Below are positions 46,079-54,314 of a stretch of DNA of 64,000 bases, piece after piece (within the stretch, counting starts at the first letter, position 1; each line of letters starts with the position of its first letter). The stretch comes from a virus: positions 1 to 64,000 of IMG/VR virus record IMGVR_UViG_3300009528_000013. One strand, written 5' to 3'. Both the position numbers and the translations under genes were made by a program. A model generated the notes under the pieces. The model saw nothing but the letters and a program-made list of their open reading frames with translations, searched no databases and had not been told where the DNA came from.

Positions 46079-47443
46079 ATGCCCTTTAGAGTAAATCCTG
46101 CTATGGAAACTTCTCAAGCTTTGACGGTTAAAGCGCAGGATATCCGGAGCGAGATGATGGATCGGAAGGAGCGGGAGGGGGAGGATTACAGTTCCGGTAT
46201 GGATATGATCGCGCCCGGGCGGCGAGATTCCAGATACGTGAAGGGGCGTGATACCACCTACGATGACTACGCCTTCCCGGAGTGGCAGCCGAGAACGGGC
46301 CGGCTGTCTTATGCGATGCTTCGGAAGATTTACGAGAGATCTTCTTACGTTCGGCCGTGTGTGGATGCACTGGTTCGATCGGTCTCATCGTTGCCATGGG
46401 TCGTCCGTCCATTCAGGGGTGGTGACGAGAAGAATGCGAGCGCGGTGAGGGAGTTTCTGCGGGACCCGAACTCGAACGAGGAGAGTCTACGTAAAATCTT
46501 TGGACAAGTTTTGACCGACGTGATGGTGATTGACGAAGGGATCATCGAAAAAATCAAATCGTTGGACGGCACGCTTTTGGAGATAATGGCTCGGGATGGC
46601 GCGACTTTTATTCCGATCAAGGATGTGCACGGTATTCTCTATGGGTACGTTCAGAAGATGGAGCCGTATGACCTCGTAAAGTTTACTAAAGATGAAGTGA
46701 TGTACTTCGAGCTTTATCCGACTACGTGGACGGCTTATGGACTTCCGATCATTGAGACCATCGTCAATGAGATCGCATCGCTGATGTTCTCCGTGCAATG
46801 GATCGCCGACTCGTTCACAGAGGATAAGATCCCACCGGGAATTTTGGTATTGGATCACATTGCGAAGGACGCTTACGAGCGAGCCAAAGCCGAATTTCAG
46901 AGCGGAGAGGATAGTCAGTTTACTGTCAAGCTATTTCGGAACGTCGGTAAGGCGGAGTGGATTGAACTCAAGCGTGCCAATGCAGATATGCAATTGGCCG
47001 AGTTGAATATACAAGTCGAGCGCATCGTCTACCGAAATTTTGGATTGCAGCCGTTTGAGATGGGGGTCACGACCGAGATCAACCGGGCGACCGCAGAGAT
47101 GGCGCTGAAAGTCTCGCAATCGCGGGTCTTCAAGCCATTGATTCAGATGGTAAACTATGCGATGAACCTGAGTCTCGTTCACCCGGTCTTTTCGGACGTA
47201 TACTTCAAGCTGATTCCGATGGACTTGGGGGATCCATTGTCGCGGGCCCAGACGATTTCGAGCTACGTGAAGCAGGAAATCATAACGAAAGAGGAAGCGC
47301 GTTGGTTGATCGAGGACGAATTTTTTGTCGAGGGGGGCTTGAGTGGAACGGAGAGCGACTTCAAATCTGCGAAGGGGGAACTGAGTGATGAACGAGACCG
47401 ACATGGAGAGGAGCGAGACGAAAGTCGAGAAGACGGGGACTGA
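46079..47443 (+). CDS. portal protein, HK97 type
   Basis: 454 residues from ATG 46079, chosen for GAGAGGAG eight bases upstream. SYAMLRKIYERSSYVRPCVD, VSSLPWVV, IIEKIKSLDG, GIPII-like YGLPIIETI, LAELNIQVERIVYRNFGLQP and WLIEDEFF fit the HK97-family portal order. It forms the dodecameric ring at the head vertex, through which terminase pumps DNA. The C-terminal 30 residues are Asp/Glu/Arg-rich and overlap the next gene. Confidence 0.88.
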   Translation: MPFRVNPAMETSQALTVKAQDIRSEMMDRKEREGEDYSSGMDMIAPGRRDSRYVKGRDTTYDDYAFPEWQPRTGRLSYAMLRKIYERSSYVRPCVDALVRSVSSLPWVVRPFRGGDEKNASAVREFLRDPNSNEESLRKIFGQVLTDVMVIDEGIIEKIKSLDGTLLEIMARDGATFIPIKDVHGILYGYVQKMEPYDLVKFTKDEVMYFELYPTTWTAYGLPIIETIVNEIASLMFSVQWIADSFTEDKIPPGILVLDHIAKDAYERAKAEFQSGEDSQFTVKLFRNVGKAEWIELKRANADMQLAELNIQVERIVYRNFGLQPFEMGVTTEINRATAEMALKVSQSRVFKPLIQMVNYAMNLSLVHPVFSDVYFKLIPMDLGDPLSRAQTISSYVKQEIITKEEARWLIEDEFFVEGGLSGTESDFKSAKGELSDERDRHGEERDESREDGD

Positions 47444-48152
47444 GAGATTGACTTGCGTGGTTTACGATGTCGAGATCGCAAAGGAAGTTCGTACCGTTGA
47501 ACGAGGATGGGATGACCCGGGAGGGATGGGTTTTGCTTCGGCGGTCGCCTACGACTTCAAGACCGATCGGTATCATTTTTTCCTGCACGAAGCGGGAAAG
47601 GCCGGTCTGCTGAATCTTCTGCGAGACCGCGTGGTGGTGACGTTCAACGGTGTCAAGTTCGACAGCAGAGTCGTCCTGGGGAATCACCGCGTCGCTGATT
47701 TTGTGTCCGATGGAATGGTTTTGATCTCTGGGACTCGGGTCTTCTGCGAGCCGTCGCTCAAAGGAGGCGAAGTCTTGAATACGATGCGGACGGCCGAGTG
47801 GATTGAGTTGGATCTTCTGCTGAGGTACGTCCAATCGCGGTTCGGTTGTGCTTCGGTTATGGAAGCGGAAGAGTTACTGGGAGATAAGACGATCTACGAT
47901 GGAACATTCGGCCTGGACGGATTGGCCGAAGGGACTCTGGGTCTGAAGAAGATCGGATACGGATCGAAAGCCCCGCTGTTGTATCAGCAGGAAAGATATG
48001 ATGAGCTTTTGAGCTATAATCTGCACGATGTCAGATTGACCCGGAAGCTGCTGGAACAAGCCCGAAATTCGGGCGGTATTTTGACCGATAGCGCGAGGCG
48101 AAGCGTTCGAATTGATTTAGGGAGGTTCTGGACATGGGAGAGAAACGGCTGA
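47388..48152 (+). CDS. RNase H-fold 3'-5' exonuclease-like protein
   Basis: 254 residues. VVYDVEIAKEV (motif I, DxE), VVTFNGVKFDSRVV (motif II) and ELLSYNLHDVRLTRKLLEQA (motif III, Y...D) match the DEDD-type ribonuclease H-like exonuclease fold, close to YprB-like proteins. ATG at 47388 (a GTG lies just before) overlaps the portal by 56 bp. An exonuclease inside a head module is unusual. Might trim DNA ends before packaging, but that is inference. Confidence 0.72.
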   Translation: MNETDMERSETKVEKTGTERLTCVVYDVEIAKEVRTVERGWDDPGGMGFASAVAYDFKTDRYHFFLHEAGKAGLLNLLRDRVVVTFNGVKFDSRVVLGNHRVADFVSDGMVLISGTRVFCEPSLKGGEVLNTMRTAEWIELDLLLRYVQSRFGCASVMEAEELLGDKTIYDGTFGLDGLAEGTLGLKKIGYGSKAPLLYQQERYDELLSYNLHDVRLTRKLLEQARNSGGILTDSARRSVRIDLGRFWTWERNG

Positions 48153-48769
48153 AGGTGTTCTTTGATTCTGAGTTTACCGGGTTGCATCAGCAGACAACCC
48201 TGGTGAGTATCGGCCTGATCGCGGAGACCGATGAGACGTTCTACGCCGAGTTTATCGGTTGGGATCAGAGGGCTCTGAAAAATAAGTGGTTCAAGAAGAA
48301 CGTCTTTGAGCATTTGCTCTACGATCACACATTTACAGTGCGCGGCTTTCCCGATGAGGTGCGGACCAGGAACAATCCGCAGCACATTAAAGCCAACTTG
48401 GGCCAATGGTTCAAGGTTCTCCTCGATCGGCATAGTGCAGTAAAGATCGAACTCTGGTCGGACTGTCTGGCATACGATTGGGTCCTTTTTTGCGAGCTTT
48501 GGGGCGGTGCGCTGAAGGTTCCTGATGAGATTTACTACATCCCCTTCGATCTGTGTACGCTCCTCTGGATAGTTGGAGAAGATACGGACGTGAATCGGGA
48601 AGCGTTCGCCGGACTTTTCTCTTCCAAAGCGGACAAGCACAATGCGCTCTGGGATGCGCGGGTGATCCGGAAGTGTTATAGAAATTGCACTTTGAAAGCC
48701 CCCGATTTCAATCGTGGGGATGAAGAAGTGCTGGCCGAAGGCCATTCTCACAGATCAACTCAAGTATAA
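48134..48769 (+). CDS. 3'-5' exoribonuclease, Rv2179c-like
   Basis: 211 residues. KVFFDSEFTGLHQQTTLVSI carries the DxE of motif I, WSDCLAYDWVLF motif II and KHNALWDARVI motif III, the arrangement of the Rv2179c-like DEDDh exoribonuclease family. Start has GGGAGG. It overlaps the previous exonuclease gene by 19 bp, so two RNase-H-fold enzymes are translated together. Confidence 0.82.
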   Translation: MGEKRLKVFFDSEFTGLHQQTTLVSIGLIAETDETFYAEFIGWDQRALKNKWFKKNVFEHLLYDHTFTVRGFPDEVRTRNNPQHIKANLGQWFKVLLDRHSAVKIELWSDCLAYDWVLFCELWGGALKVPDEIYYIPFDLCTLLWIVGEDTDVNREAFAGLFSSKADKHNALWDARVIRKCYRNCTLKAPDFNRGDEEVLAEGHSHRSTQV

Positions 48770-48955
48770 GTGAGAGCTTGAGGGCATACAGGCAGTTTAG
48801 GTCTGTGAAAGGAATATGCACAAAGTACCTCCCGGAGGTAGGTGTCTCTTGGAGTAGTGGCTGTTTGGCACAGCCCTCGGTAGTTGCATGGAACTAGGTT
48901 CTTTGCGATGACCGCCCGATAATCCCCCCGGCTTCAGTCGTGGGGGAGTGTCAAG
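48770..48955 (+). ncRNA. orphan HEARO/omega RNA-like structured element
   Basis: A 186-bp spacer with several hairpins in series: TACCTC-CCG-GAGGTA, GGCTGT-TTGGC-ACAGCC, and a terminal CCCCC...CGGC-TTCA-GTCG...GGGGG followed by AGTGTCAAG. The final hairpin and GTGTCAAG are the hallmark right end of IS200/IS605- and IscB-type elements, where the RNA guide begins. The element starts right after GTGA. No iscB or tnpB is present, so it is an orphan RNA or a remnant. The sequence after TCAAG would be the guide. Confidence 0.55.
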
Positions 48956-48986
48956 CCCGTTCCTTTCCCGATAAGGACATAGGCAG

Positions 48987-49544
48987 ATGCATGAATCTTG
49001 TCTTGCATTCGGAATGAGGTGTTTGGGTCGAGAAGAGATTGAGGGGAAAAGTGTCCTCGAGGTCGGCTCTTACGACATAAACGGCAGCTTCCGTCCTCGA
49101 ATTAAATCTTTTGGCCCGAGCGAATACATCGGAATAGATTTGATGAGTGGGCCGAGGGTCGATCTGGTTCTTTCGGCGGAGAGGGTCATAGAGCATTTCG
49201 GAGAGAATCGATTTGATGTCGTGCTCTCTACCGAAGTTCTTGAGCACGTAAGGGACTGGAAGAAGGTTATTTCGAACATTAAACGGGTTTGTAAACCGCG
49301 AGGGATGATTCTAATTACAACGCGATCTCTTGGTTTTCCCCACCATACTGCTCCTTTCGATTTCTGGCGATACGAACTATCCGATATGGAGCATATTTTC
49401 TCCGATTGCGAGATACAGCTATTACGAAAAGATCCTCAGGTCCCGGGGGTTTTTCTCAAGGCGTGGAAGCCCGATCCGTTCTCCGAAGTTGATTTATCCG
49501 ACTATGAAGTGTTCGGTCCGATAGATCCGCTGAACGGGGAGTGA
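48987..49544 (+). CDS. class I SAM-dependent methyltransferase
   Basis: 185 residues. KSVLEVGSYDINGSF (motif I, a G-poor variant), YIGIDL (acidic end of strand 2), FDVVLSTEVLEHVRDW (motif IV region) and PRGMILITTRS match the Methyltransf_11 group. It heads the glycosyltransferase cassette, so it may methylate a sugar. It could also modify other small acceptors. Confidence 0.8.
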   Translation: MHESCLAFGMRCLGREEIEGKSVLEVGSYDINGSFRPRIKSFGPSEYIGIDLMSGPRVDLVLSAERVIEHFGENRFDVVLSTEVLEHVRDWKKVISNIKRVCKPRGMILITTRSLGFPHHTAPFDFWRYELSDMEHIFSDCEIQLLRKDPQVPGVFLKAWKPDPFSEVDLSDYEVFGPIDPLNGE

Positions 49545-49580
49545 GTAAGGCGCGTAATAAATTAGAAAGTGAGGTACTGA

Positions 49581-50441
49581 ATGGGCGATGAACCGATTTT
49601 TGGGCTGATGATGATCGCTTCGACCGATGAGACGTACATCGAGCAGAGTCTGACGCCGTTCTTGGAATCGGAGCGTATTGTTGAGATCAACGTGCTGCTT
49701 TCTCAGGGGCATTACTTCTGCGGCAGAGAGATCACGCCTGACAGAACCGAGGAGATCTTAGAAGGCCTGAAGTGTCCGAAGTTGAAGATCACGAAGGAAG
49801 AGTACCCGAGTGAGGCGTTCGTGAGAAATCTGGGGATGAGTCTGTTCCAGGAGAGCGACATGATCTTGGTTTTCGACCCGGATGAGATCATCTTGCCGCC
49901 AATGCTGGACAAAGCTATGGATTGGATCGAAGTACATCCCTACCAGCTTTATTCGATGACATTTACCGGGTACTGGAAAGACGTGAACCATCAGCTTGTG
50001 ATCAAGCATCCGACGGGCGTGGTCGCTGTGAGTCGGGATGTCCATTTCGACGAGGGGCGAATTGCCCGGGGCTGGAGAGAGATAAACATTCCTGCGCATG
50101 AAGTCCATTTCCATCATTTCGGATTGGCGCTTCCGCCAGAAGCGCAACTTGAAAAATGCCGACGAGTACCCCTTCATCCACTCTGGTACGAGCGAATTTG
50201 GAAGGGTTGGATCCCGGGAATGGAGAACCTTCACCCAATAGTCCCGGACGCTTGGCCAGGAGTCGCTGAAGTTGAGCCGGATCCGGCTTTGATTAAGTAC
50301 CTGGCACAGTTCGAGGCTAAGAAAAAAAAAGTCGTCGAGGTTGAGATAGAGGAGAAGGTAACAACAGATGAAGGAACTGAGCCCAAGCGCAGCAGTAAAT
50401 CTGGGAGGGCTACTGGTCGGGGACACGCTCAGAGTGGCTAA
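49581..50441 (+). CDS. glycosyltransferase family 2-like (GT-A)
   Basis: 286 residues. MIASTDETYIEQSLTPFLES at the start, RNLGMSLFQESDMILVFDPDE with the DxD-type metal site (DPDE) and a C-terminal HxxH region (EVHFHHFGLAL) fit a GT-A fold. Start has GTGAGGT. Lys-rich tail. Likely adds a sugar to a virion protein or host polymer. Confidence 0.75.
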   Translation: MGDEPIFGLMMIASTDETYIEQSLTPFLESERIVEINVLLSQGHYFCGREITPDRTEEILEGLKCPKLKITKEEYPSEAFVRNLGMSLFQESDMILVFDPDEIILPPMLDKAMDWIEVHPYQLYSMTFTGYWKDVNHQLVIKHPTGVVAVSRDVHFDEGRIARGWREINIPAHEVHFHHFGLALPPEAQLEKCRRVPLHPLWYERIWKGWIPGMENLHPIVPDAWPGVAEVEPDPALIKYLAQFEAKKKKVVEVEIEEKVTTDEGTEPKRSSKSGRATGRGHAQSG

Positions 50442-51150
50442 GTTTTTGAAGACCGCACGGCAATTTCTTGCGCCGAATGAGGGGATGGTAGCATTTTGCG
50501 ACGACTGGAATGCAGGAGTCGTGGATCTCTTTATACGATCTTCGGATATCCCGATCTCAGAATCGGCGGTTTTTCCTTTTGCGGAGATCCTGAATCGTGC
50601 GGGAAGAAAACAGAGATCGCGTGATTGGGACGGTGACGTTGAGCTTTTCCGGGTCGACCCAGAAGTGGAAAAGGCCGGATATCCTTTCGACAGAGTTTTT
50701 TACCCGATCTTGCCGGATCTCCACGACGATCTGACAGAATTTGAAATTGCCTTCGCGCATACACCGGAAGTCGATCTCCCCGAAAAATTCATCGCGGTTC
50801 ATCCGTCTTCGGTCTCGAAACGAAAGGAAATTCCGGCTTTGTTTGCGGCGGAGTTTCCGTTTCCAGTTGTGAACGTTGGGGGAAAAGACGAAAGAACAGT
50901 TCGGGATGCTCAGGTTGAGAATGGCCGGCCTCTGTGGGAGACCGCTTGGATCTTGAAGCAGGCGGTGGCGACGGTCGGGATTTGTTCATCGATCACGCAG
51001 TTGGCGGCTCAGATCGGGTGTCGAACGGTGATGTGTCATTACGAAGAATGGTGTTTCAAGTTTCTCGGTGTCCGAGATCTCGGTGGCAGAGATCTCTTGA
51101 ATCCAGGCAGAATTCAAATTGAGCAAATGGTTGAAGTCGCAGTTGGATAA
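50368..51150 (+). CDS. glycosyltransferase family 9-like (heptosyltransferase fold)
   Basis: 260 residues, start after GGAGAAGG. NLGGLLVGDTLRVAKFLKTA, FIAVHPSSVSKRKEIP, VVNVGGKDE and VGICSSITQLAAQIGCRTVM follow the GT-B layout of heptosyltransferase-like enzymes (G-D...HP.S...D..C..LHLA-like). Overlaps the GT2 gene by 74 bp. Confidence 0.75.
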   Translation: MKELSPSAAVNLGGLLVGDTLRVAKFLKTARQFLAPNEGMVAFCDDWNAGVVDLFIRSSDIPISESAVFPFAEILNRAGRKQRSRDWDGDVELFRVDPEVEKAGYPFDRVFYPILPDLHDDLTEFEIAFAHTPEVDLPEKFIAVHPSSVSKRKEIPALFAAEFPFPVVNVGGKDERTVRDAQVENGRPLWETAWILKQAVATVGICSSITQLAAQIGCRTVMCHYEEWCFKFLGVRDLGGRDLLNPGRIQIEQMVEVAVG

Positions 51151-51159
51151 AGGAAATCG

Positions 51160-51417
51160 ATGCTATTAGCTCTTCAGATCGTAGCGGGTGCCGTTCTCAC
51201 ACTGTTACTCGTTCTGCTTGGATTTCTGTCGAGGAGAATTTCGCAGAATGAAAAGCGGATTCATGAGATCGAAAAGGTTATCGCAAAACTTTCAAATGAT
51301 GTTCAGCATCGGCTGACTGGAGTTGAGACCGATCTGAAATGGATCAAGAAGGAGCAGGAAACTCAGAGTAAGACACTGCAAAGGATTGAAGATTTTGTCA
51401 GAAAGGAAGGAGACTGA
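51160..51417 (+). CDS. membrane-anchored coiled-coil protein, 85 aa
   Basis: Residues 1-24 are one hydrophobic helix (MLLALQIVAGAVLTLLLVLL), then a long amphipathic helix to residue 82 (ISQNEKRIHEIEKVIAKLSN). This N-terminal anchor plus coiled coil could be a spanin- or holin-accessory-like protein. Start after AAAGGAAA. Confidence 0.65.
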   Translation: MLLALQIVAGAVLTLLLVLLGFLSRRISQNEKRIHEIEKVIAKLSNDVQHRLTGVETDLKWIKKEQETQSKTLQRIEDFVRKEGD

Positions 51418-51764
51418 TGATTGCGAAAGAGATCAGGACGACAATCTTGGGTTTGATGGGTGAGGTATTGGATCTCCTGCGAATTAGTCCGCTGGACGAT
51501 CGGCAGGTGGACCAGATCAAGACTACGCTCAAGAACACCGTAAATCGAGAGCTGGTTCGGCTTCTGGAGAACCTCGAAGCGCAGAAGGTGATCAAAAAGT
51601 GTGAATGTCTGGAGAAGCTGTTGGCCGAAAGGGATCCGAAAGAGCGACGTAGGCTTTTCGGAGTCCGGGATGCCTGCGAAAAATGTGAGGGATCGGGCTA
51701 CATCGATATAAAGAAGCCGGTCCCGAAGAGGAAGAGTGCGGAACATGCAGAATCTAAATCTTGA
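51417..51764 (+). CDS. hypothetical protein with C-terminal CxxC, 115 aa
   Basis: ATGA overlap with the previous gene. Two helices, then CECLEKLLAERD and CEKCEGSGYIDI, a DnaJ-like half knuckle. Ends in a basic tail. Not recognised. Confidence 0.66.
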   Translation: MIAKEIRTTILGLMGEVLDLLRISPLDDRQVDQIKTTLKNTVNRELVRLLENLEAQKVIKKCECLEKLLAERDPKERRRLFGVRDACEKCEGSGYIDIKKPVPKRKSAEHAESKS

Positions 51765-52887
51765 AATCGAGAAGATCAAGGACATTTCGGACTACGATCC
51801 AGATGGAACAAAAGACTGGGCGGCATTGAAGCCAGACGGAACAAAAGACTGGGCGGCATTGAAGGATGATGCCCGGATTTGTGCGGGATGGTACGCCACA
51901 TTCTTGGACCCGGACAAAGAGATCAAGTTCAGTGAGGTGGAGATTGTCGCTGTCGCCGTCAAGGTTTACAAGGAGATTGCGCGGTGTAAGAAGCTCGATC
52001 CAGAAGAATATAAGTATACCGTGAATCCCGATGAGATGAAATCGGCGGCGAAGAAGCTCTGGGAGAGGGTAGCGAAGGAACTGAGTAAGACTGAGATCGA
52101 GATTCTACTCAAGGAGGCCGAAGAGAATGCCAAAGTCGATAAGGAACAAGGAAAAGGTCAGAAAGAGACAACGGAAGAAGAAGAGAAGGACGATGAGTAC
52201 GCTGAAGTGAAGCCATCGGGCGATAAGAAGGGACGAGAGGTCACCGTTGAGGAAGTCCTGGAAAAGTTCGAATCGTTCCTATTGAGGAAGCCGTTTCTCT
52301 ATTTGGTCGGTGGTCTGGCTAACAATGGCAAAACAACCGGAGACATCGATATTTTGGTCAAAGCGGAAGAGGATTTACCGGACTCGTTCAGGATCCCATT
52401 GGAGTTTAGAATCTATCGGATGTTTGCACCGGAGGATCGACCTCGCGTCCATATTTTATATGATCTCTATCAGGGTCCGTTCACTACGCACTACGAGTTA
52501 GCGGATTTGAAAGTCGATAATCACGAGGAATTTGTTCGGGTCGAAATGAGTAGAGATTTGGAAGAGGAGAAGGAGGACAAAGACGGAGTTCTCTCGGAGA
52601 TTGAGAAGAGTCTGGGCGAAGAAGGGTTTCCAGAAGAGTTTGTGGAGAAGGCGCGATTTCATTTGGAAATTCAAAAAGCCGAGTTTGGATTGGCCGGGAA
52701 AGAGGGCGTGGCCGCGAATCGTGAAGCGAAACAATCGATGCGTCAAGACCGGGTTGTGATGAATAGAAGATTCTATCCGCAGAAGACCTCAGTTTCGGCG
52801 ATGATGGCATATCGAGTCCAGGAGACGTATTCGGTTTCACAGACGTTGGATTACTTGCAGAAATTATATGAACGAGGAATTCGATGA
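51736..52887 (+). CDS. nucleotidyltransferase-like protein, 383 aa
   Basis: GTG start after GAGGAAGAG; ATG at 51745 is the alternative. The N-terminus contains a tandem duplication, PDGTKDWAALK twice (51799-51864, 33-bp units). Residues 150-175 are Glu/Lys-rich. LYLVGGLANNGKTTGDIDIL near residue 196 resembles the GG...GDIDI active site of pol-beta-type nucleotidyltransferases (minimal NTases). The C-terminal 100 residues are helical and basic. It directly precedes the DNA ligase gene and overlaps it by 4 bp, so they probably act together. Confidence 0.62.
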   Translation: MRNMQNLNLEIEKIKDISDYDPDGTKDWAALKPDGTKDWAALKDDARICAGWYATFLDPDKEIKFSEVEIVAVAVKVYKEIARCKKLDPEEYKYTVNPDEMKSAAKKLWERVAKELSKTEIEILLKEAEENAKVDKEQGKGQKETTEEEEKDDEYAEVKPSGDKKGREVTVEEVLEKFESFLLRKPFLYLVGGLANNGKTTGDIDILVKAEEDLPDSFRIPLEFRIYRMFAPEDRPRVHILYDLYQGPFTTHYELADLKVDNHEEFVRVEMSRDLEEEKEDKDGVLSEIEKSLGEEGFPEEFVEKARFHLEIQKAEFGLAGKEGVAANREAKQSMRQDRVVMNRRFYPQKTSVSAMMAYRVQETYSVSQTLDYLQKLYERGIR

Positions 52888-54305
52888 ATTTTGAAAAGGA
52901 CGAAGATTTTGTGCTCAAGTCCGGAGCGATCCCGCAAGTAGCGATCGAGAAGAAGTACGATGGGATCGTCCTGGTGACTTTTTGTTCTGGGGACAAAGTT
53001 AAGATCTTTACGGACAGCGGCAAGTGGGTTGAGAGCAGTCTTCCGGATCTTGTCGACGAGGTTCCAAAAATAAGGGACCGCGTTAAGAATTTCTGTTTGA
53101 TTGGAGAAATGGAATACTGGGTTGGTGGAAAGCATCGTCCCAGAGAAGAGATGGCGGCGCTCCTGCATAAAAAGGAAGTCATCACCAGGAAGACGATTAC
53201 CTATAATGTCTTTGACTGTCTATATTACGACCGGGACATCCATAAGCTCACGAAGAGAGAGCGCCGGGAATTCTTGGAGAAATTCGCGTTTCCGCAATCG
53301 ACGATGGGCGTACCAAGTGAAAGTTTGATTCTCAATCTGACGCCTTCGCTGTATTGTGAGACGCTGAAAGAAGCCGAGTCTGCCCTCCAGAAGTGTCTGA
53401 AGGCCCCTGGTTCAGAAGGCGCGATGATCAAACTTCTCGATACCGCTAGCTCGGGATATAGTATGTCAGGCATGACTTCTGGGGTCTTCAAGCAGAAAAA
53501 GTTCGCCGAAGTTCACTGTCTTGTCGGTCAGGTAAATTCGACGAAGGTTGGGCCGGACACTTTCAATTACGAATTGTATTTGCGATTCCGGCCGTCGGAT
53601 AAGGTTGATCCGAAACGGGTGAAGGAAATCAAAGGCAAGGAATACGTCTACGTCGGACGTAGTTACAATACCAACATCAAGGCTCAGATCGGAACGGTTT
53701 TGACGATGAAGTTTCATACTATGAATTTGTACCACGACGATGAATCAGGTTTCAATCGCCTTCATTTATATGAGCCGATAGTCGTTGAAATTTGGGTTGA
53801 AAAAAAGGAGCCGGATTATTTTTCGATTGCAATTAAGATCGGTCAGACTGTCAATTTGTTAATCGAGAAAGCTTTCACGAAGGCGATGGATTTGTTGTGG
53901 AGAGTGCCCCCCGAAGAAATGAAAAACTGGGTCCCCGGCTATCGCCGGAGCGCAGAATTCGATAGTGGTGTTCTTAAAATGGAGACTGTGCCGGATGAGC
54001 TACGCAAAGGGCGATTTGTCTGGTTTGTCACCGATGAGCCCGAGATAGATGTTGAAAAAATGAATAAGCAACTTAGCATTGAGAAGATGAAGCACCCCTT
54101 TCCGAAGCTCACCAACAAAAAGGTCTCCGATCTTGAGGAGGGCGAGGGTACGTATCCGCGAAAAGGTGGAAGATTACGGGGCGTTAGCGTCGGCAGAGAT
54201 GAGGATGGGTACTACGTTTTCACACATCGGTCGCGATCGAAATCGTATCCTTCTGTGAAAGATATTCCCGATAGGGTGGTTCAGCAGGTCGAATCCACTG
54301 GTTAA
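52884..54305 (+). CDS. ATP-dependent DNA ligase
   Basis: 473 residues. Motif I EKKYDG with adenylated Lys24 (22-27), motif III CLIGEMEYW (Glu75), motif IIIa YNVFDCLYYD, motif IV SEGAMIK (Glu178 to Lys183), motif V VFKQKK (201-206), then an OB-like domain with VLTMKFHTM (motif VI area) and a C-terminal extension of about 130 residues with a Lys/Arg-rich end. Seals nicks using ATP. Placed in a head module beside a LigD-type phosphoesterase, which is unusual. Confidence 0.9.
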   Translation: MNFEKDEDFVLKSGAIPQVAIEKKYDGIVLVTFCSGDKVKIFTDSGKWVESSLPDLVDEVPKIRDRVKNFCLIGEMEYWVGGKHRPREEMAALLHKKEVITRKTITYNVFDCLYYDRDIHKLTKRERREFLEKFAFPQSTMGVPSESLILNLTPSLYCETLKEAESALQKCLKAPGSEGAMIKLLDTASSGYSMSGMTSGVFKQKKFAEVHCLVGQVNSTKVGPDTFNYELYLRFRPSDKVDPKRVKEIKGKEYVYVGRSYNTNIKAQIGTVLTMKFHTMNLYHDDESGFNRLHLYEPIVVEIWVEKKEPDYFSIAIKIGQTVNLLIEKAFTKAMDLLWRVPPEEMKNWVPGYRRSAEFDSGVLKMETVPDELRKGRFVWFVTDEPEIDVEKMNKQLSIEKMKHPFPKLTNKKVSDLEEGEGTYPRKGGRLRGVSVGRDEDGYYVFTHRSRSKSYPSVKDIPDRVVQQVESTG

Positions 54306-54314
54306 GGAGAAGAG

